A DNA stretch of 64,000 nt from Ursus arctos (GCF_023065955.2 NW_026622986.1:20671848-20735847), one strand, 5' to 3'; counted from the stretch's first letter, positions 25,173 through 37,689 are shown. Program-made: numbers and translations. Notes: generated by a model from the sequence alone, not told the origin.

Positions 25173-25206
25173 GAGGGGCCCCTGGGTGGCTCAGTTAGTT
25201 AAGGGT
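25173..25206 (+). repeat. SINE head fragment at a deletion junction within the L1
   Basis: Only 'ggggcccctgggtggctcag' and 'ttagttaag' remain, directly followed by ORF2 sequence. A SINE inserted in ORF1 and later lost most of its length together with ORF1/ORF2 sequence would produce this. Confidence 0.75.
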
Positions 25207-26544
25207 TACCATTTTGTTACTCATTTTACGGTTGTTTTGTAGTTCTTCTCTGTTTCTCTTTTCTCTTACTCTTTGAAAGTAAAAGAATGGAGAAACATTT
25301 ATCATGCAAATGGATTTGAAAAGAAAGCCAGGGTAACAATACTTAACATCAGATAATATGACTTTAAAACAGAGACTGTGACAAGAGACAAAGAAGGACA
25401 CTGTAACATCTTTAAGGGGGCAATCCAACAAGATGATATAACAATTGTAAATATTTATGCACCCACTATAGGACCATCCAAATGCATAAAACCGTTAATA
25501 ACAAACATAAAGGAAGTAATTGATAGTAATACAAAAATAGTAGGGGACTGTAACACCCGACCTACATAAGCAGACAGATGATCAAAACAGAAAATCAACA
25601 AGGATTTTCAAATAGTGACTTTGATTGACACACTGAACCAGCTGGAGCTAACATATATTCAGAACATTCTATCCTAAAATAGCAGAATATATATTTTTTG
25701 CAAGTGCACATGGAACATTCTCTAGGATGGGTTACATATAAACACTAAAGAAGTCTCAACAAATATAAAAAGATAGAAGTCATACCATGCATATTTTCTG
25801 AACGCTATGAAAGTAGAAATCAACCACAAGAACAAATCTGGAAAGAGCACAAATTCATGGAGACTAAATAACATGCTATTAAACAATGAATGGATCAGCC
25901 AAGAAATCAAAGGGGAAATAAAAAAGGGCATGGAGACAAATGAAAATGAAAACAGAATGGTCCAAAATATTTGGGATGCAGCAAAAGCTGTTCTAAGAGG
26001 GAATTTTATAGCAATACAGGCCTACCTCAAGAAGCATGAGAAATCTCAAATAAATAACCAAACCTTACACCTAAAGGAACAAGAAAAAGAAGAAGAAACA
26101 GTAAACCAGTAAAAATGAAGGAAACCAAAACCAGTAAAAGGAAGGAAATAATAAATATTAAGGCAGAAATAAACAAAATAGAAAATATAAAACCAATAGA
26201 ACAGATCAATGAAAGCAGTGGCTAGTTCTTTGAAAAGATCAACAAAACTGGTAAACCTTTAGTGAGACTCTTAAAAAAAAAAGAGAGAGAGAGAAAGAAC
26301 TCAAATACTCAAATTTAAAAAAAAATCAGAAATGAATGAGGAGAAATAACAACTGATACCACAGAAATATGAAGGATTATAAGAGAATATAAAAAAATCA
26401 TATGGCAACAAATTGGACAACCTAGAAAAAATGGATAAATTCCTAGAAACATATAACCTACCAAAATGGAATCAAGAAGAAATAGAAAATTTGAACAGAT
26501 TGATTACTAGCACTGAAATCAAATCAGTAATCACAAAACTTCCA

Positions 26545-26726
26545 GGGTGCCTGGGTGGCTCAGTTGGTTGAGTGTCCAACTCAATTTCAGCTCAGGTCAT
26601 GATCTTACGGTTGTGAGATCAAGCCTCACACTAGGCTCCACCCTGGGCATGGAGCCTGCTTAAGATTCTCTCTCCCTCTCATTTTGTCCCTACCCCCCTC
26701 CCTCAAAACAAAACAAACAAAACAAA
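26545..26726 (+). mobile_element. CAN-type SINE in the L1
   Basis: 'gtgcctgggtggctcagttg' head and TC-rich body; tail of 'aaaacaaaac' units. Perfect 12-bp duplication (acaaaacttcca) at 26533-26544 and 26727-26738. Confidence 0.93.
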
Positions 26727-27014
26727 ACAAAACTTCCAACAAATAAAAGTCTAGGACCAGACAGCTTCACAGGTGAATTCTACCAAACATTTAAAGAGTT
26801 AATATCTACACTTCTAAAACTATTCCAAAAACTAGAAGAGGAAGGAAAGCTTCCAAATACATTCTATGAGACCAGTATTACCCTGATACCAAAGCCAGAT
26901 AAAGACACCACAAAAAAGAGAACTATAGGCCATTATATCTGATAAACATAGATGCAAAAATCCTCAACAAAATATTAGCATGCTGATTCCAACCATACAT
27001 TAAAAAATCATTTA

Positions 27015-27189
27015 CTGGGATGCCTGGGTGGCTCAGTTGGTTGAGCATCTGACTCTTGATTTTGCTCAGGTCACGGTCTCAGGGTTGTGAGATGGACCGC
27101 TGAGTCAGGCTCCATGCTCAGTGGGGAGTCGGCTTGAGATTCTCTCCCTTTTCCTCTGTCTCTCCCCCTCCCTCAAATAAATAAACCTT
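27015..27189 (+). mobile_element. CAN-type SINE in the L1
   Basis: 'atgcctgggtggctcagttg' head. Perfect 14-bp duplication (taaaaaatcattta) at 27001-27014 and 27190-27203. Confidence 0.95.
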
Positions 27190-29326
27190 TAAAAAATCAT
27201 TTATCATGATCAAGTGTGATTTATTCCTGGGATGTAAGGGTGGTTCAATATTTGCAAAGTAATCAATGTGATATATCACATCAATAAGAAAAAGGATAAA
27301 AATCATACGATCTTTTCAATAGATGCAGAAAAGGCATTTGACAAAGTACACATCCACTCATGATAAAAACTCTCAACAAAGTAGATTTAGAGGGAACTAC
27401 CTCAACATAATAAAAGCCATATATAAAAAACCCACAGTTTATGTCATCCACAATGGAGAAAAACAGAGAGCTTTTCCTCTCATTTCAAGAACAAGATAAG
27501 GGTGTCCACTCTCACCACTTTTATTCAACATAGTAGTGGCAGTCCTAGCCACAGCTATTAGACAAGAAAAAGGAATAAAAGACATCCAAATTGGTAAGGA
27601 AGAAGTAAAACTTTCACTATTTGCAGATGAGATGATACTATATGTAGATTCCCTAAAGACTCCACCAAAAAAACCACTAGAACTGATAAATGAATTTAGT
27701 ATCATTGCAGGGTACAAAATCAATATACAAAAATCTGTTGCATTTCTATACACTAATAATAAAACAGTAGAAAAAGAAATTAAGAAAGTAGTCCCATTTA
27801 CAATTACACCAAAAATAATAAAATACCTAGGAATAAATATAACCAAGGAGGTGAAAGATCTGTATTCTGAAAAGTATAAAACATTGGTGAAAGAAATTGA
27901 AGATGACACAAACAAATGGAAAGATATGCTCATGGATTGGAAGAACAAATATTGTTGAAATGTCTATACTATCCAAAGCAATTTACAGATTTAATGCAAT
28001 CTCTATCAAAATACCAACAGCATTTTTCACAGAGCTAGAACAAACAATCCTAAAATTTGTATGGAATCACAAAATACCCCAAATAGCCAAAGCAATCTTG
28101 AAAAAGAAAAAAACTGGAGGTATCACAATTCCAGATTTCAAGTTATGCTTACAAAGCTGCAATAATCAAAAGACACAAAATAGACACATCGATCAATAGA
28201 ACAGATTAGAAAGCCCAGCAATAAACCCATGATTATATGGTTAATTAATCTTCAACAAAGGAGGTAAGAATATGCAACAGGAAAAAGGCTCTCCAACAAA
28301 TGATCTTGGGAAAACTGGACAATTATATGGAAAAGAATGAAACTGGACCACTTTCTTACACCATACATAAAAATAAACTCAAAATGGATTAAGGACATAA
28401 AATGTCCTTATGATCTAAAAATCATAAAAATCCTAAAAGAGAGCACAGGTAGTCATTTCTCTGACACTGGCCATAGCAACATTTTTCTAGAAATGTCTCC
28501 TGAAAAGCAAAAGTAAACTATTGGGACTACATCAAAATAAAAATCTTCTGCACAGCAAAAGAAACAATCAGCGAAACTAAAAGACAACCTACTGAATAGG
28601 AGAAGATATTTGTAAATGAAAATCCAAAAAAGGATGTGTCCAAAATATATAAAGTACAACGTCACACCAAAAAAACATATAATCCAATTAAAATTGGGCA
28701 GAAGAAATGAACAGACATTTCTCCGAAGAAGACATGCAGATGGCCAACAGACACATGACAAGACGCTCAACATCACTCACATCAGGGAAATGCAAGTGAG
28801 ATATCACCTCACACCTGTCAAAACGGCTCAATCAAAACACAAGAAACAACAAACATTGGCAAGGATGTGGAGAAAAAGGGAGACCTTGCGCACTGCTGGA
28901 AGGAATGCAGATTGATGCAGCCACTATGGAAAACAGTATGGAGGTTCCTCAAAAAATTAAATACAGAACTGCCATATAATGCAGTAATCACACTACAGGA
29001 TATTTACCCAAAGAATATGAAAATGTTAATCCAAAGTGTTACATGCACCTCTATGTTTACTGCAGCATTATTTACAATAGCCAAACTATGGAAACAGCCC
29101 AAGTGTCCATTTATAGATGAATGGGTAAAGGAGATGTGGTGTATATACACAATGGAGTATTACTCAACCATAAAAACCAAAATCTTGCCATTTGCAATAC
29201 CATGGATGGAGCTAGAGAGTATAATGTCAAGCAAAATGAAGTCAGTCAGAGAAATCAAATACGATATGTTTTCACTCATAAGTGGAATTTAAGAAACTGT
29301 AAAACAAGTGAGCAAAGGAAAAATAG

Positions 29327-29353
29327 AGAAAGAGAGAGAGAGAGAGAGAGAGA
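29327..29353. repeat. (AG)n microsatellite
   Basis: About 13 AG units in the L1 3' region, just before a SINE insertion. Confidence 0.9.
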
Positions 29354-29374
29354 CAAACCAAAAACCAGACTCTT

Positions 29375-29569
29375 TTTTTTTTAAGAGTTTATTTATTTAT
29401 TTGACAGAGATAGAGATAGCCAGCGAGAGAGGGAACACAAGCAGGGGAGTGGGAAAGGAAGAAGCAGGCTTCCAGGGGAGGAGCCTGATGTGGGGCTCGA
29501 TCCCATAACGCCGGGATCACGCCCTGAGCCGAAGGCAGATGCTTAACCGCTGTGCCACCCAGGCGCCCC
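29375..29569 (-). mobile_element. CAN-type SINE, young subtype, in the L1 3' UTR
   Basis: Reverse-oriented copy of the CACAGCGGTTAAGCG subtype, in the same orientation as SLC39A12. Perfect 16-bp duplication (caaaaaccagactctt) at 29359-29374 and 29570-29585. Confidence 0.96.
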
Positions 29570-30164
29570 CAAAAACCAGACTCTTAACTGTAGAGAACAA
29601 ATAGATGGTTACCAGAGGGGAGGCGGGTGGGGGGTGGGGGAAATAGTTGATGGGGATGAAGAATACATTTCACACGATGAGCCGTGAGTAATGTATAGAA
29701 TTTAATCAGTATATTGTACATCTGAACTAATATAACACTGTATGTTAACTGCTAAAAATTTCCCAACTCTTATTTCCCACCTCAAAATGATTCTCAGCAT
29801 AACATGCCTTCCCCTGACTTATTTCCTATGCATGACAGCTAGGTAACATGATTTAATTATACTTTGACTTTGAACAGAAAATGCAAGCGAACTGTAGAAA
29901 ACCACATCTGTCATTCAAATTGTTGGGCAAACAGGTCCAAGGAAAGTTCAACACTGAATTGTATGGCTCCAGCTCTCAATCCCTTCTTTCAGACTTGGCA
30001 GGTTTATCCAGATCACGGGTGTTGTTGGTCCCTTGGTAAATTCACATCTCCCTTTATGTTGTGAGTTCCTATGAGGAAGTGCGTTGGGAGCAGCACCAGC
30101 TCTTATGTGACATTCTGTGCTCTTGGTGTGCAAATTTGATACGGTTTTTTAAAATGTCATTTCT

Positions 30165-30319
30165 GGGGCACCTGGGTGGCTCAGTTGTTCATGATCTCAT
30201 GGGTTGTGGGATTGAACCCCAAGTCAGGTTCCCTGCTCAGTGGGGAGTCTGCTTGAAATTCTCTCTCTCCCTCTGCCCCTCCCCCACTCACTCACTCACT
30301 CTCTCTTTCTAGAATAGTT
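30165..30319 (+). mobile_element. CAN-type SINE, older, slightly shortened
   Basis: 'ggggcacctgggtggctcag' head with a small internal deletion, TC body and (ACTC)n tail without poly(A). Duplications 'aaaatgtcatttct' and 'aaaattcatttcat' are diverged. Confidence 0.88.
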
Positions 30320-30881
30320 AAAATTCATTTCATTTTTAATGTCTTGTCAAGGACAAAGGAATGTGCAAAACACACATTCTGATTCCATTTCCAGCATCCC
30401 ATTTTACCCTGGAGCTCCAAAAAGCTGGCACTCGTGAATGTAGCCAGAATGGATAGTGCACATGACTTTTATTTAAAATTAAGTCGTTTACCTTTATGGT
30501 TACAAGCAAACACTACCAAGATTCTGGCACCACCGGGCATACTATTTCATCATTCTTACGTTCCCCTGGCTCAGGACTATGGACCAAGTAGAAAAGTGTT
30601 CATTAGTACTTACAGCAGGTCACAAAAATCTCCCCCTTGGCTCTACAGCCATAGTATCATCATCAAATGGGCAAAGTCCTGATTTTTGCCTCATCACCAC
30701 ATGAAGACAATAGCATGTTTGCCTTGAAAGGGTCTGAGCTGTCTTACTACATGGTAAGATAAAATGGTGTTTAGAACATACCTGAACAAATCTAGTCATC
30801 AAAAGGCATTAGTTTTCCTTTTGGGCACAATTCGTTTAGTAGGTATGACTTGGTAGTTAAATTCATGAAAAGCATCCTTAC

Positions 30882-31089
30882 CTGAGAGGTGGAGAGTATT
30901 TGTACTATTCAAAAAACTGAAAATATATTCCGTAAAATAGTCTGGGGAAGGCCAGTTCCTTTGCCCCAGACAAACACCTTGGAGGGACAAAGCGATGATT
31001 GTTGCCGCCAACTGAGGAAGTGTATTTTCATCAGCACCATCACTGCTCGATATTCCAGATTTTTCCTGCAGCAGTTTGGTTTCCATACA
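30882..31089 (-). CDS. SLC39A12: SLC39A12 coding exon 3 (residues 182-250 plus one base)
   Basis: Acceptor GATTTCAG precedes TGT at 31089; donor TCAG/GTAAGG ends the exon at 30882. It is 208 nt (69 codons + 1). The protein opens with [12 protein letters not shown] and contains [20 protein letters not shown] and [11 protein letters not shown], clearly ZIP12 ectodomain sequence. The sequon NST is present near the end. The single leftover G combines with AA of exon 4 to make the Glu of ..LS-E-LDQ.., which confirms the junction. Confidence 0.95.
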
Positions 31090-31679
31090 CTGAAATCAGA
31101 GACACAGTAAAAAGAAAAGTTTGAACCTCTGAAGTTATTTTGATTAAAATATCTTTGGGATTTCCCCAAAAGACAAGAAATAGTTCTTTACCCTAAAGAG
31201 GACCGAATTGTTTGTAGGAACATGACTACCATCATTCTCCAGTCTCAGAACTCTGTTTGGAAAATTCCTGTTTCCTTTATTCACCCTGACACTGGATTTT
31301 CTAACTGCCATCCTACTGGTCCTTATTTACCTAACCTTTCACGTTACTCCCTCAGAGATGTGTTTTCTCCAAGAAGATCCTTGCTCTTACTGTTCATGAC
31401 CTTTCAGTTGGTGAATTGTTTCTCTCCAGCTTCAAGGAATCTATATTCCTGACCTTGACTTCATACTGGCTCTGGTGCATTGTGTCATCACAGAAAACGT
31501 CTCTTTTGACCCTTGCCTTTAGTCCCAAGTTCAATGTGGCTAAGTGCCAATCAAAGCTAGCACGGGCTGTGTTCTTTGAACACCCATCGGACCTAGGATC
31601 TTTTCCACGTGTACATCAATTTTCTTCAATTAAATTAGGAGCATCTTAAAGGCGAGAATCTTGCCTCGTATTCCACTAG

Positions 31680-31865
31680 TATATCCATTCACTCTTTTAA
31701 CATTTATTGAGTGCCTTTATGTGCCAGACACTATGCTAAGTCCATTACATTACTCTATTCATTTTCCCAGAGCTTTGTGCAGTGGATACCCTCTTCACAG
31801 ATCACCTGGCCAATAACAGAGTCCCAGTGTGAGCTCAGATCTGACCCATAGCCTATGCTCTTATA
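31680..31865 (-). repeat. MIR SINE (reverse)
   Basis: 'acatttattgagtgccttta', 'tgtgccagacactatgctaa' and 'gctcagatctgacccatagc' are MIR in reverse complement. Confidence 0.85.
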
Positions 31866-31938
31866 TACTCTTCCTCCTGTATATGGAAATAAATGGAAAC
31901 ACGGGATGGTGATGGGACTTTCATATCATCAAAGTGGT

Positions 31939-32165
31939 TCCATGGCATAGTGCTTGGGACAGACAGATAAGGCTTTAATATTATGTCTGCTATTTGTAAC
32001 AGAGCGACCTTGGGCAAAATGATTAACTTTGTTAACCTTCACATTCTTCATCGGTAAAAAAGGACAGTGCTGCCCACCACAAAGTTTATTAAGGTTAGAT
32101 AAGCTAATGCATGAAAAAAATCTTAATATAGTAGCTGGTACATAGGACATAGTCAGCTAATCTTA
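31939..32165 (+). repeat. MIR SINE
   Basis: 'ccatggcatagtgcttggga', 'gaccttgggcaaaatgatta', then the MIR tail. Confidence 0.88.
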
Positions 32166-33738
32166 GCTCCTACCATTGGTGGTCTCAGGGTCTAGTGGTG
32201 CCTCTGATAGACCGTAGGCTGGAGAAGGTATCAAGAGCCTTATACTCAGCATTATGACAACTTTCCCCTTAAAGGCTCCAGAGGAGCCATTAATGTTATA
32301 AACAAAAGAATAATGCAATAAGGTATGTTATAGAAATATCACTCTGGTGGCAAAGTAGTGAATAAATTGCCAGGGCTAGAATTTAAGAGCAAGAAGTCTA
32401 GTTAAGAAGTTGTTGATTAACCCGAGATATTTCTTGACCTCAGATGGTAGCACTAGAGATGGAAAGAAGTGGATGTATTTGAAGAATATTACAAAGGACT
32501 TGCAAGAAAATGTGAAGGAGTCCAAAGAGTTAAAAATGGCTCAGCTTTCTGGGTTTGTCAGCTGTATGGTGGTAATACTATCCACTAGTCCTCCATATAA
32601 GAGTCAGGGCTAGTGGAGATGTCTGTACAGATCCCTGTTTATTTATCATGGAAACAGCCAACAGTGGAAAGAGCAGAGAGAGGTGGGAGCAAGAGACCAA
32701 GTCAAGGAGATAAACAGTAGCTGGACAGAAGTGAATGAAGGAATGGAGGGATATTGACATTCTGGCCCACTAGGGAGGGGGGCTGGATTGGGGTCCTCCA
32801 GGGTACAGCTGTTTCTTGGTGAGCTCATGAAGGCCCACCTGCAGCAGCTGTTAGTGTCTTCAACTATGGAGGCTGAATCCTGTGTAGACCAAGACATAGA
32901 GATGCTGGTAGTGGTGGGCCTGGTCTACCAGCACCTTCTGTGACCTCGCCCTCTCTGGTTGGAAAGAACGGCATCCTCTAATGAGAGGCCAACAGACCTC
33001 CTATAAAAGTCTGGATTGACTGACTGAGGATTCCTAAGGGAATCCCAAGTGAATGGGCTAGGATGACGGTGTCAGCCTCCAGGAGACAACAGGTCTAAGG
33101 CCTAGCAAGGGTTACAACTCAACAAGAGCTCTTAACTCTTCTTGACCAAATTGATGGAGAAAGTAGGTCGACCCATAATATTGAAATATTTTATGCTGCT
33201 CTAGGGATGTTTAATCTCACATATACTTGGAAGCCCAGGTATTTGCTGCGTGTGTTGGATAACCGAAACCCGCGTTGAACGTGTACACACCATCTGCTTT
33301 TAAGGGCTGGGTGTTCGTTCCCACTTCATCTGCATCGAAAGGCAGTAACAGATGGGATGACTATAATCCTAGTGGCTAATCTGAACCGATCTTGTATCAT
33401 ATGGATGTTGCACTGAAGAAGTTATATGTGGGGCTATTTCCTTGTTTAAGCAGAAACTGAATTCTAGAAAGGAACCTGTTTTCTCAATTGGAAGTGGAAA
33501 CAAAAATATGGCCCTATTCTGAGATTCATGAGATGACAGTTACCAGAGGGATGCCCACACAGTCCTTAGGAAACAGTCTTTCCATCTGGGTGCCAATCAC
33601 AAGAGAAAGTAAACATTTTTACGGCAAATTGGAGGATATGTGTGCTGCTCGTGAGGCCACAGCATGATTGCACAGACCCCTCTGGGCTCCCAGGAGCCGG
33701 GATTGAGGTCAAAAATTAAATACACCTATACACGTCAC

Positions 33739-34092
33739 TGTAGACTGAATGTTTGTGTGCCCCCCCCCCCCAATTCGTATGTTGAAATCCTACCACCTAC
33801 TGTGATGGTATGAGGAGGCGGAGTGTTTGGGAGGTGATTGGGTCAAGAGGGAGAAGCCGCCATGAATGGGATTGGTGTGCTCATAAGAGAGACGCCAGAG
33901 GGCTCCCCCCACCCCTTCCACCATGTGAGGAGATGGTCTCTTACGAACCAGGATGGGGGCTCTCACCTGATATCAAATCTGCCCAGTGCCTTCGTCTTGG
34001 ACTTCCAGCCTCTAGAACTGTGAGAACTAAATTTCTATTGTGTAGAAACCACTCAGTCTATGGTATTTCTGTTACAGCAGCTCAAAGACACA
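33739..34092 (+). mobile_element. ERVL-MaLR solo LTR (MLT1/MST type)
   Basis: Begins TGTAGACTGAATGTTTGTGT, includes 'gatgtatgttgaaatcc'-type and 'cttggacttccagcctctag' motifs, 'gaactgtgagaactaaattt', and ends in ACA. No internal retroviral region seen. A poly(C) run (33761-33772) interrupts its 5' part. Confidence 0.88.
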
Positions 34093-34852
34093 TGTCAATG
34101 AAAAATTCAAGAGGAAAAAAATAATCATTCCCAACACTCTTCAAAACGCACGGGTGGCTGTTCAATTCTTGAAGAAAATGTGGCTTAAAAAACTTTTTTT
34201 TTTTAACGTTCAGAGCACTTCATCCGCTCAGACGTCCCAGGGCAAAGCTGATAAAGGTAACGGAAAGGCCAGCTTCTGCTGGAACGGTAACGAAGGCCGG
34301 AAGGGGCCGGGCGCCGGGTTCCTCACAGGGGGGCCCTGAGGAGAGAACCGCTTCAAGAGCGCCCTTGAACAGAAGCAGCACGAGTCAAGAGCTGCAGAAG
34401 AGATATTGTCTGTGCGGACTGCCGTGAATACTGCTTCTTGCAAGCTGTCCCTCCGGTGAAGTAACTAACGATGATCTCTCTCAAATGGCTCTGCCTGCGT
34501 TTCCCCCTGGCCAGAAGGCGACCCTCGCCGACGTGGGTCAGTCCTTGGAGACTGATCGGGAGCCGGGAGTCACTCCCTTTCATGTGCAGGAGAGGAGAGC
34601 TGCCCCGTCACCTGGTTTCCTGCCCCCCCTCCCCACCTTCTGGCTAGAACTCATCTTATAATCATTAGTCATCACATCTCCCCCTTTTATCCTCAGAATT
34701 TTAAATGACGTCACTTAACATCCCATAACGAAACCCCACAAACACCTCTCTTAAAAGTCCCTGACTGTCCTCGGGATAAATAAGTGACAGAGAACAAGGC
34801 TCGGAGACCGTATCTTAGCAGCAAAGCCAGTTGGCACCTTGGCCCTTCTTAC

Positions 34853-35134
34853 CTGGCTTCTAGAAGTGTCAAAGTACTGCCTGGTGAGGGCCAGGATATC
34901 TTCTGTCTCGTTCTGTGAAAGGAAATAGGAGTCTTCGTCCTGCCTGAGGCCGAGGAGGCTATGTAGGTAAAATGTATACTCCTTATTACTCATGTTGAGC
35001 CTGGAAGAACAGATCTCTTCCTGATGAATAATGTAATAGAGGAGGAGAAGAGAAACTCTCTGGACCACTTCCTCTTGGACCTGCTCCTTCACATCTCCTC
35101 CAGCTATTAGTAACAGGGCATCTGGTTCAAAGCA
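34853..35134 (-). CDS. SLC39A12: SLC39A12 coding exon 2 (residues 88-181): ectodomain helical region
   Basis: Acceptor TTGGAACAG precedes TGC at 35134; donor CAG/GTAAGAAG ends the exon at 34853. It is 282 nt, 94 codons, phase 0 at both ends. It starts [13 protein letters not shown] and continues with [20 protein letters not shown], a helical ectodomain segment nearly identical to human ZIP12. Sequons NMS and NETE suggest N-glycosylation on the luminal/extracellular side. A young L1 (35302-36878) ends 168 bp upstream of the acceptor in transcription direction. Being a multiple of three, the exon could be skipped without a frameshift. Confidence 0.95.
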
Positions 35135-35301
35135 CTGTTCCAAAAACAAAAAATAACACACAAGTAGAAACAAAGCTTAGCACATAGTCCTAGAACACTA
35201 ACGACCACCGGATCTCTCCTGCTTACTATGTTACGAATAGGAGGGGAACGTGGGCAGCCCCAATAGTCAACTTCAAATAAGGTAGTCCTGCTTGGACTTT
35301 T

Positions 35302-36878
35302 TTTTTTTTTTTTTTAATGATTTTTTATTATATTATGTTAGTCACCATACAGTACATCCCCGGTTTTCGATGTAAGGCTCGATGATTCATTAGTTGTGTA
35401 TAACACCCAGTGCACCATGCAATACATGCCCTCCTTACTACCCATCACCAGTCTATCCCATTCCCCCACCCCCCTCCCCTCTGAAGTCCTCAGTTTGTTT
35501 CTCATAGTCCATAGTCTCTCATGTTTCATTCCCCCTTCTGATTACCCCCCCTTTCTTTATCCCTTTCTTCCCCTACTGATCATCCTAGTTCTTATGTTCC
35601 ATAGATGAGAGAAATCATATGATAGTTGTCTTTCTCTGCTTGACTTATTTCACTTAGCATTATCTCCTCCAGTGCTGTCCATGTTGTAGCAAATGTTGAG
35701 AACTCGTTCTTTCTGATAGCTGAGTAATATTCCATTGTATATATGGACCACAACTTCTTAATCCAGTCATCTGTTGAAGGGCATCTCGGCTCCTTCCACG
35801 ATTTAGCTATTGTGGACATTGCTGCTATGAACATTGGGGTGCATATGGCCCTTCTCTTCACTACGTCTGTATCTTTGGGGTAAATACCCAGTAGTGCAAT
35901 GGCTGGATCATAGGGTAGCTCAATTTTTAACTTTTTAAGGGACCTCCACACTGTTTTCCAGAGTGGCTGTACCAACTTGCATTCCCACCTACAATGTAGG
36001 AGGGATCCCCTTTCTCCACATCCTCTCCAACAATTGTTGTTTCTTGCCTTGTCTCTTTTTGCCATTCTAACTGGCGTAAGGTGGTATCTCAGTGTGGTTT
36101 TGATTTGAATTTCCTTGATGGCTAATGATTTTGAACATTTTTTCATGTGTCTGTTAGCCATTTGTATGTCTTCATTGGAAAAGTGTCTGTTCATTTCTTC
36201 TGCCCATTTTTTGATTTGTTTATTTGTTTCTCGTGTATTGAGTTTGAGAAGTTCTTTGTAGATCTTGGATACCAGTCCTTTATCTGTAGTGTCATTTGCA
36301 AATATATTCTCCCATTCCGTGGGCTGCCTCTTAGTTTTTCTGACTGTTTCCTTGGCTGTGCAGAAACTTTTAATCTTGATGAAGTCCCATAAATTCATTT
36401 TATCTTTTGTTTCTCTTGCCTTTGGGGATGTGTCATGAAAAAGGTTGCTTTGGCCGATGTCGTAGAGGTTGCTGCCTGTGTTCTCCTCTAGGATTTTGAT
36501 GGAGTCCTGTCTCACATTGAGGTCTTTCATCCATTTGGAGTTTATTTTTGTGTATGGTGTGAGAGAGTGGTCAAGTTTCATTCTTTTGCATGTAGCTGTC
36601 CAATTTTCCCAGCACCATTTATTGAAGAGACTGTCTTTTTCCCACCGGATGTTTTTTCCTGCTTTATCAAATATTAGTTGCCCAAAGAGCCGAGGGTCCA
36701 TTTCTGGGCTCTCTATTCTGTTCCATTGGTCTATGTGTCTGTTTTTGTGCCAGTACCATGCTGTCTTTGTGATCACAGCTTTGTAGTACAGCTCGAAATC
36801 CGGCATTGTGATGCCCCCAGCTTTGTTTTTCCTTTTCAACAGTTCCTTGGAGATTCGGGGCCTTTTCTGGTTCCATAC
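35302..36878 (-). mobile_element. Young 5'-truncated L1 with intact ORF2 C-terminus
   Basis: Minus-strand L1 of about 1.58 kb, same orientation as SLC39A12. An open frame of 435 codons (36899 to 35592) encodes the ORF2 C-terminal part without a stop, from the '[11 protein letters not shown]'-like segment to ..[12 protein letters not shown], and is followed by 3' UTR and poly(A) (poly(T) at 35300-35315). Perfect 15-bp duplication (cctgcttggactttt) at 35287-35301 and 36879-36893. The endonuclease and the catalytic part of the reverse transcriptase are absent, so it cannot move by itself. Intact frame and duplication indicate a recent insertion. Confidence 0.95.
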
Positions 36879-37689
36879 CCTGCTTGGACTTTTATACATC
36901 AGTGATGCCCTCCCGGGGAGCCCTTATTCCCTGAGAGGAGTCCTTCTACCTCCAGCTGTCCATGAGATGTCTGGAGTAAAACAGTTGACTCTTTGGTTTT
37001 AAAGGAATGCCCCATTGCATTAGAACGAAATCCAAGCTCTGTACAATTTTCTCATTGGTCTGGCTCTTGCCTCCCTCCCTCCCTCCCTTACCTCACCTTA
37101 GCTTCTCCCCACCTCTCATTAACTTTCTGCCCCTGTGATTTTCCATCAGTCCCACCAAGCTCCTTCCCACCACCTTTCAGGTCTTCCCCCTCATTTCTCA
37201 GATCCAGCTTCAAGTGACACCCCCTTGGGGACGCCTTCCCGAACACCCTATGCAAAGTAGAAAGCTCCAACCTCTGCCCCACGTTTTCCAGCGTGTCACT
37301 GTTCGATGGAAACAGGACCCGAGCCACAGAGGTGAGCCACACAGCACTTTACATTTTCCAGTAGCCACATTTTAAAAAGTGAAATCAATTTTAACAACAT
37401 ATTTCATAATGTACCTTGTTGAAACATATACGTAAGATAGGATCACTTTGACATGTCATTAAAATTTTTAAAAATTATTTATGAGCAATTTGACATGCAT
37501 TTTGCCAGGCTAAGTCTTCAAAATCTAGTGTGTACTTCACACTTCCCAGCATGTCTCAATTCAGACGAGCCACGTTATCAAGTACCCAACGTCACGCGGG
37601 CACAGTGGCAGCTCCAGCATAGAACAGATTTATTTTCTTCGTGGCACTAGTGTTCTAAAATGGCTTTCTCTCCATGTTTATTTTCTCTA

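Larger units (their letters stand above)
24790..29757 (+). mobile_element. Decayed L1 LINE with internal deletion and nested SINEs
   Basis: Carnivore L1 in plus orientation. 24790-25170 matches the 5' UTR/ORF1 start ('gacaatatgaggagacaggg'). ORF1 and the start of ORF2 are then missing, replaced by a SINE head at 25173-25206. ORF2 resumes with endonuclease sequence (TIVNIYAPT at about 25441), the reverse transcriptase region (27536-27958, with FADE where FADD is usual) and the C-terminal region (KNWRRC-like to QPLWKTVW, about 28860-29290). Many stops. The 3' UTR ends near 29757. SINEs interrupt it at 26545, 27015 and 29375. Inactive. Confidence 0.92.
21694..30881 (-). other. SLC39A12: Intron between coding exons 3 and 4 (largest intron with repeats)
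   Basis: Dominated by plus-strand LINE sequence (22010-22225, 22738-24090, 24790-29757) and SINEs at 24100, 25173, 26545, 27015, 29375 and 30165. I recognise nothing in 21694-22009, 22226-22737, 24191-24789, 29758-30150 or 30334-30881. Confidence 0.75.
31090..34852 (-). other. SLC39A12: Intron between coding exons 2 and 3
   Basis: Contains two MIRs and one MaLR LTR. I see nothing recognisable in 31090-31670, 32170-33738 or 34093-34852. Confidence 0.7.

Noticed and set aside
35396..36905. Plus-strand frames of 64-105 codons in this interval
   Set aside because: Antisense to the L1 ORF2 end; no independent support.
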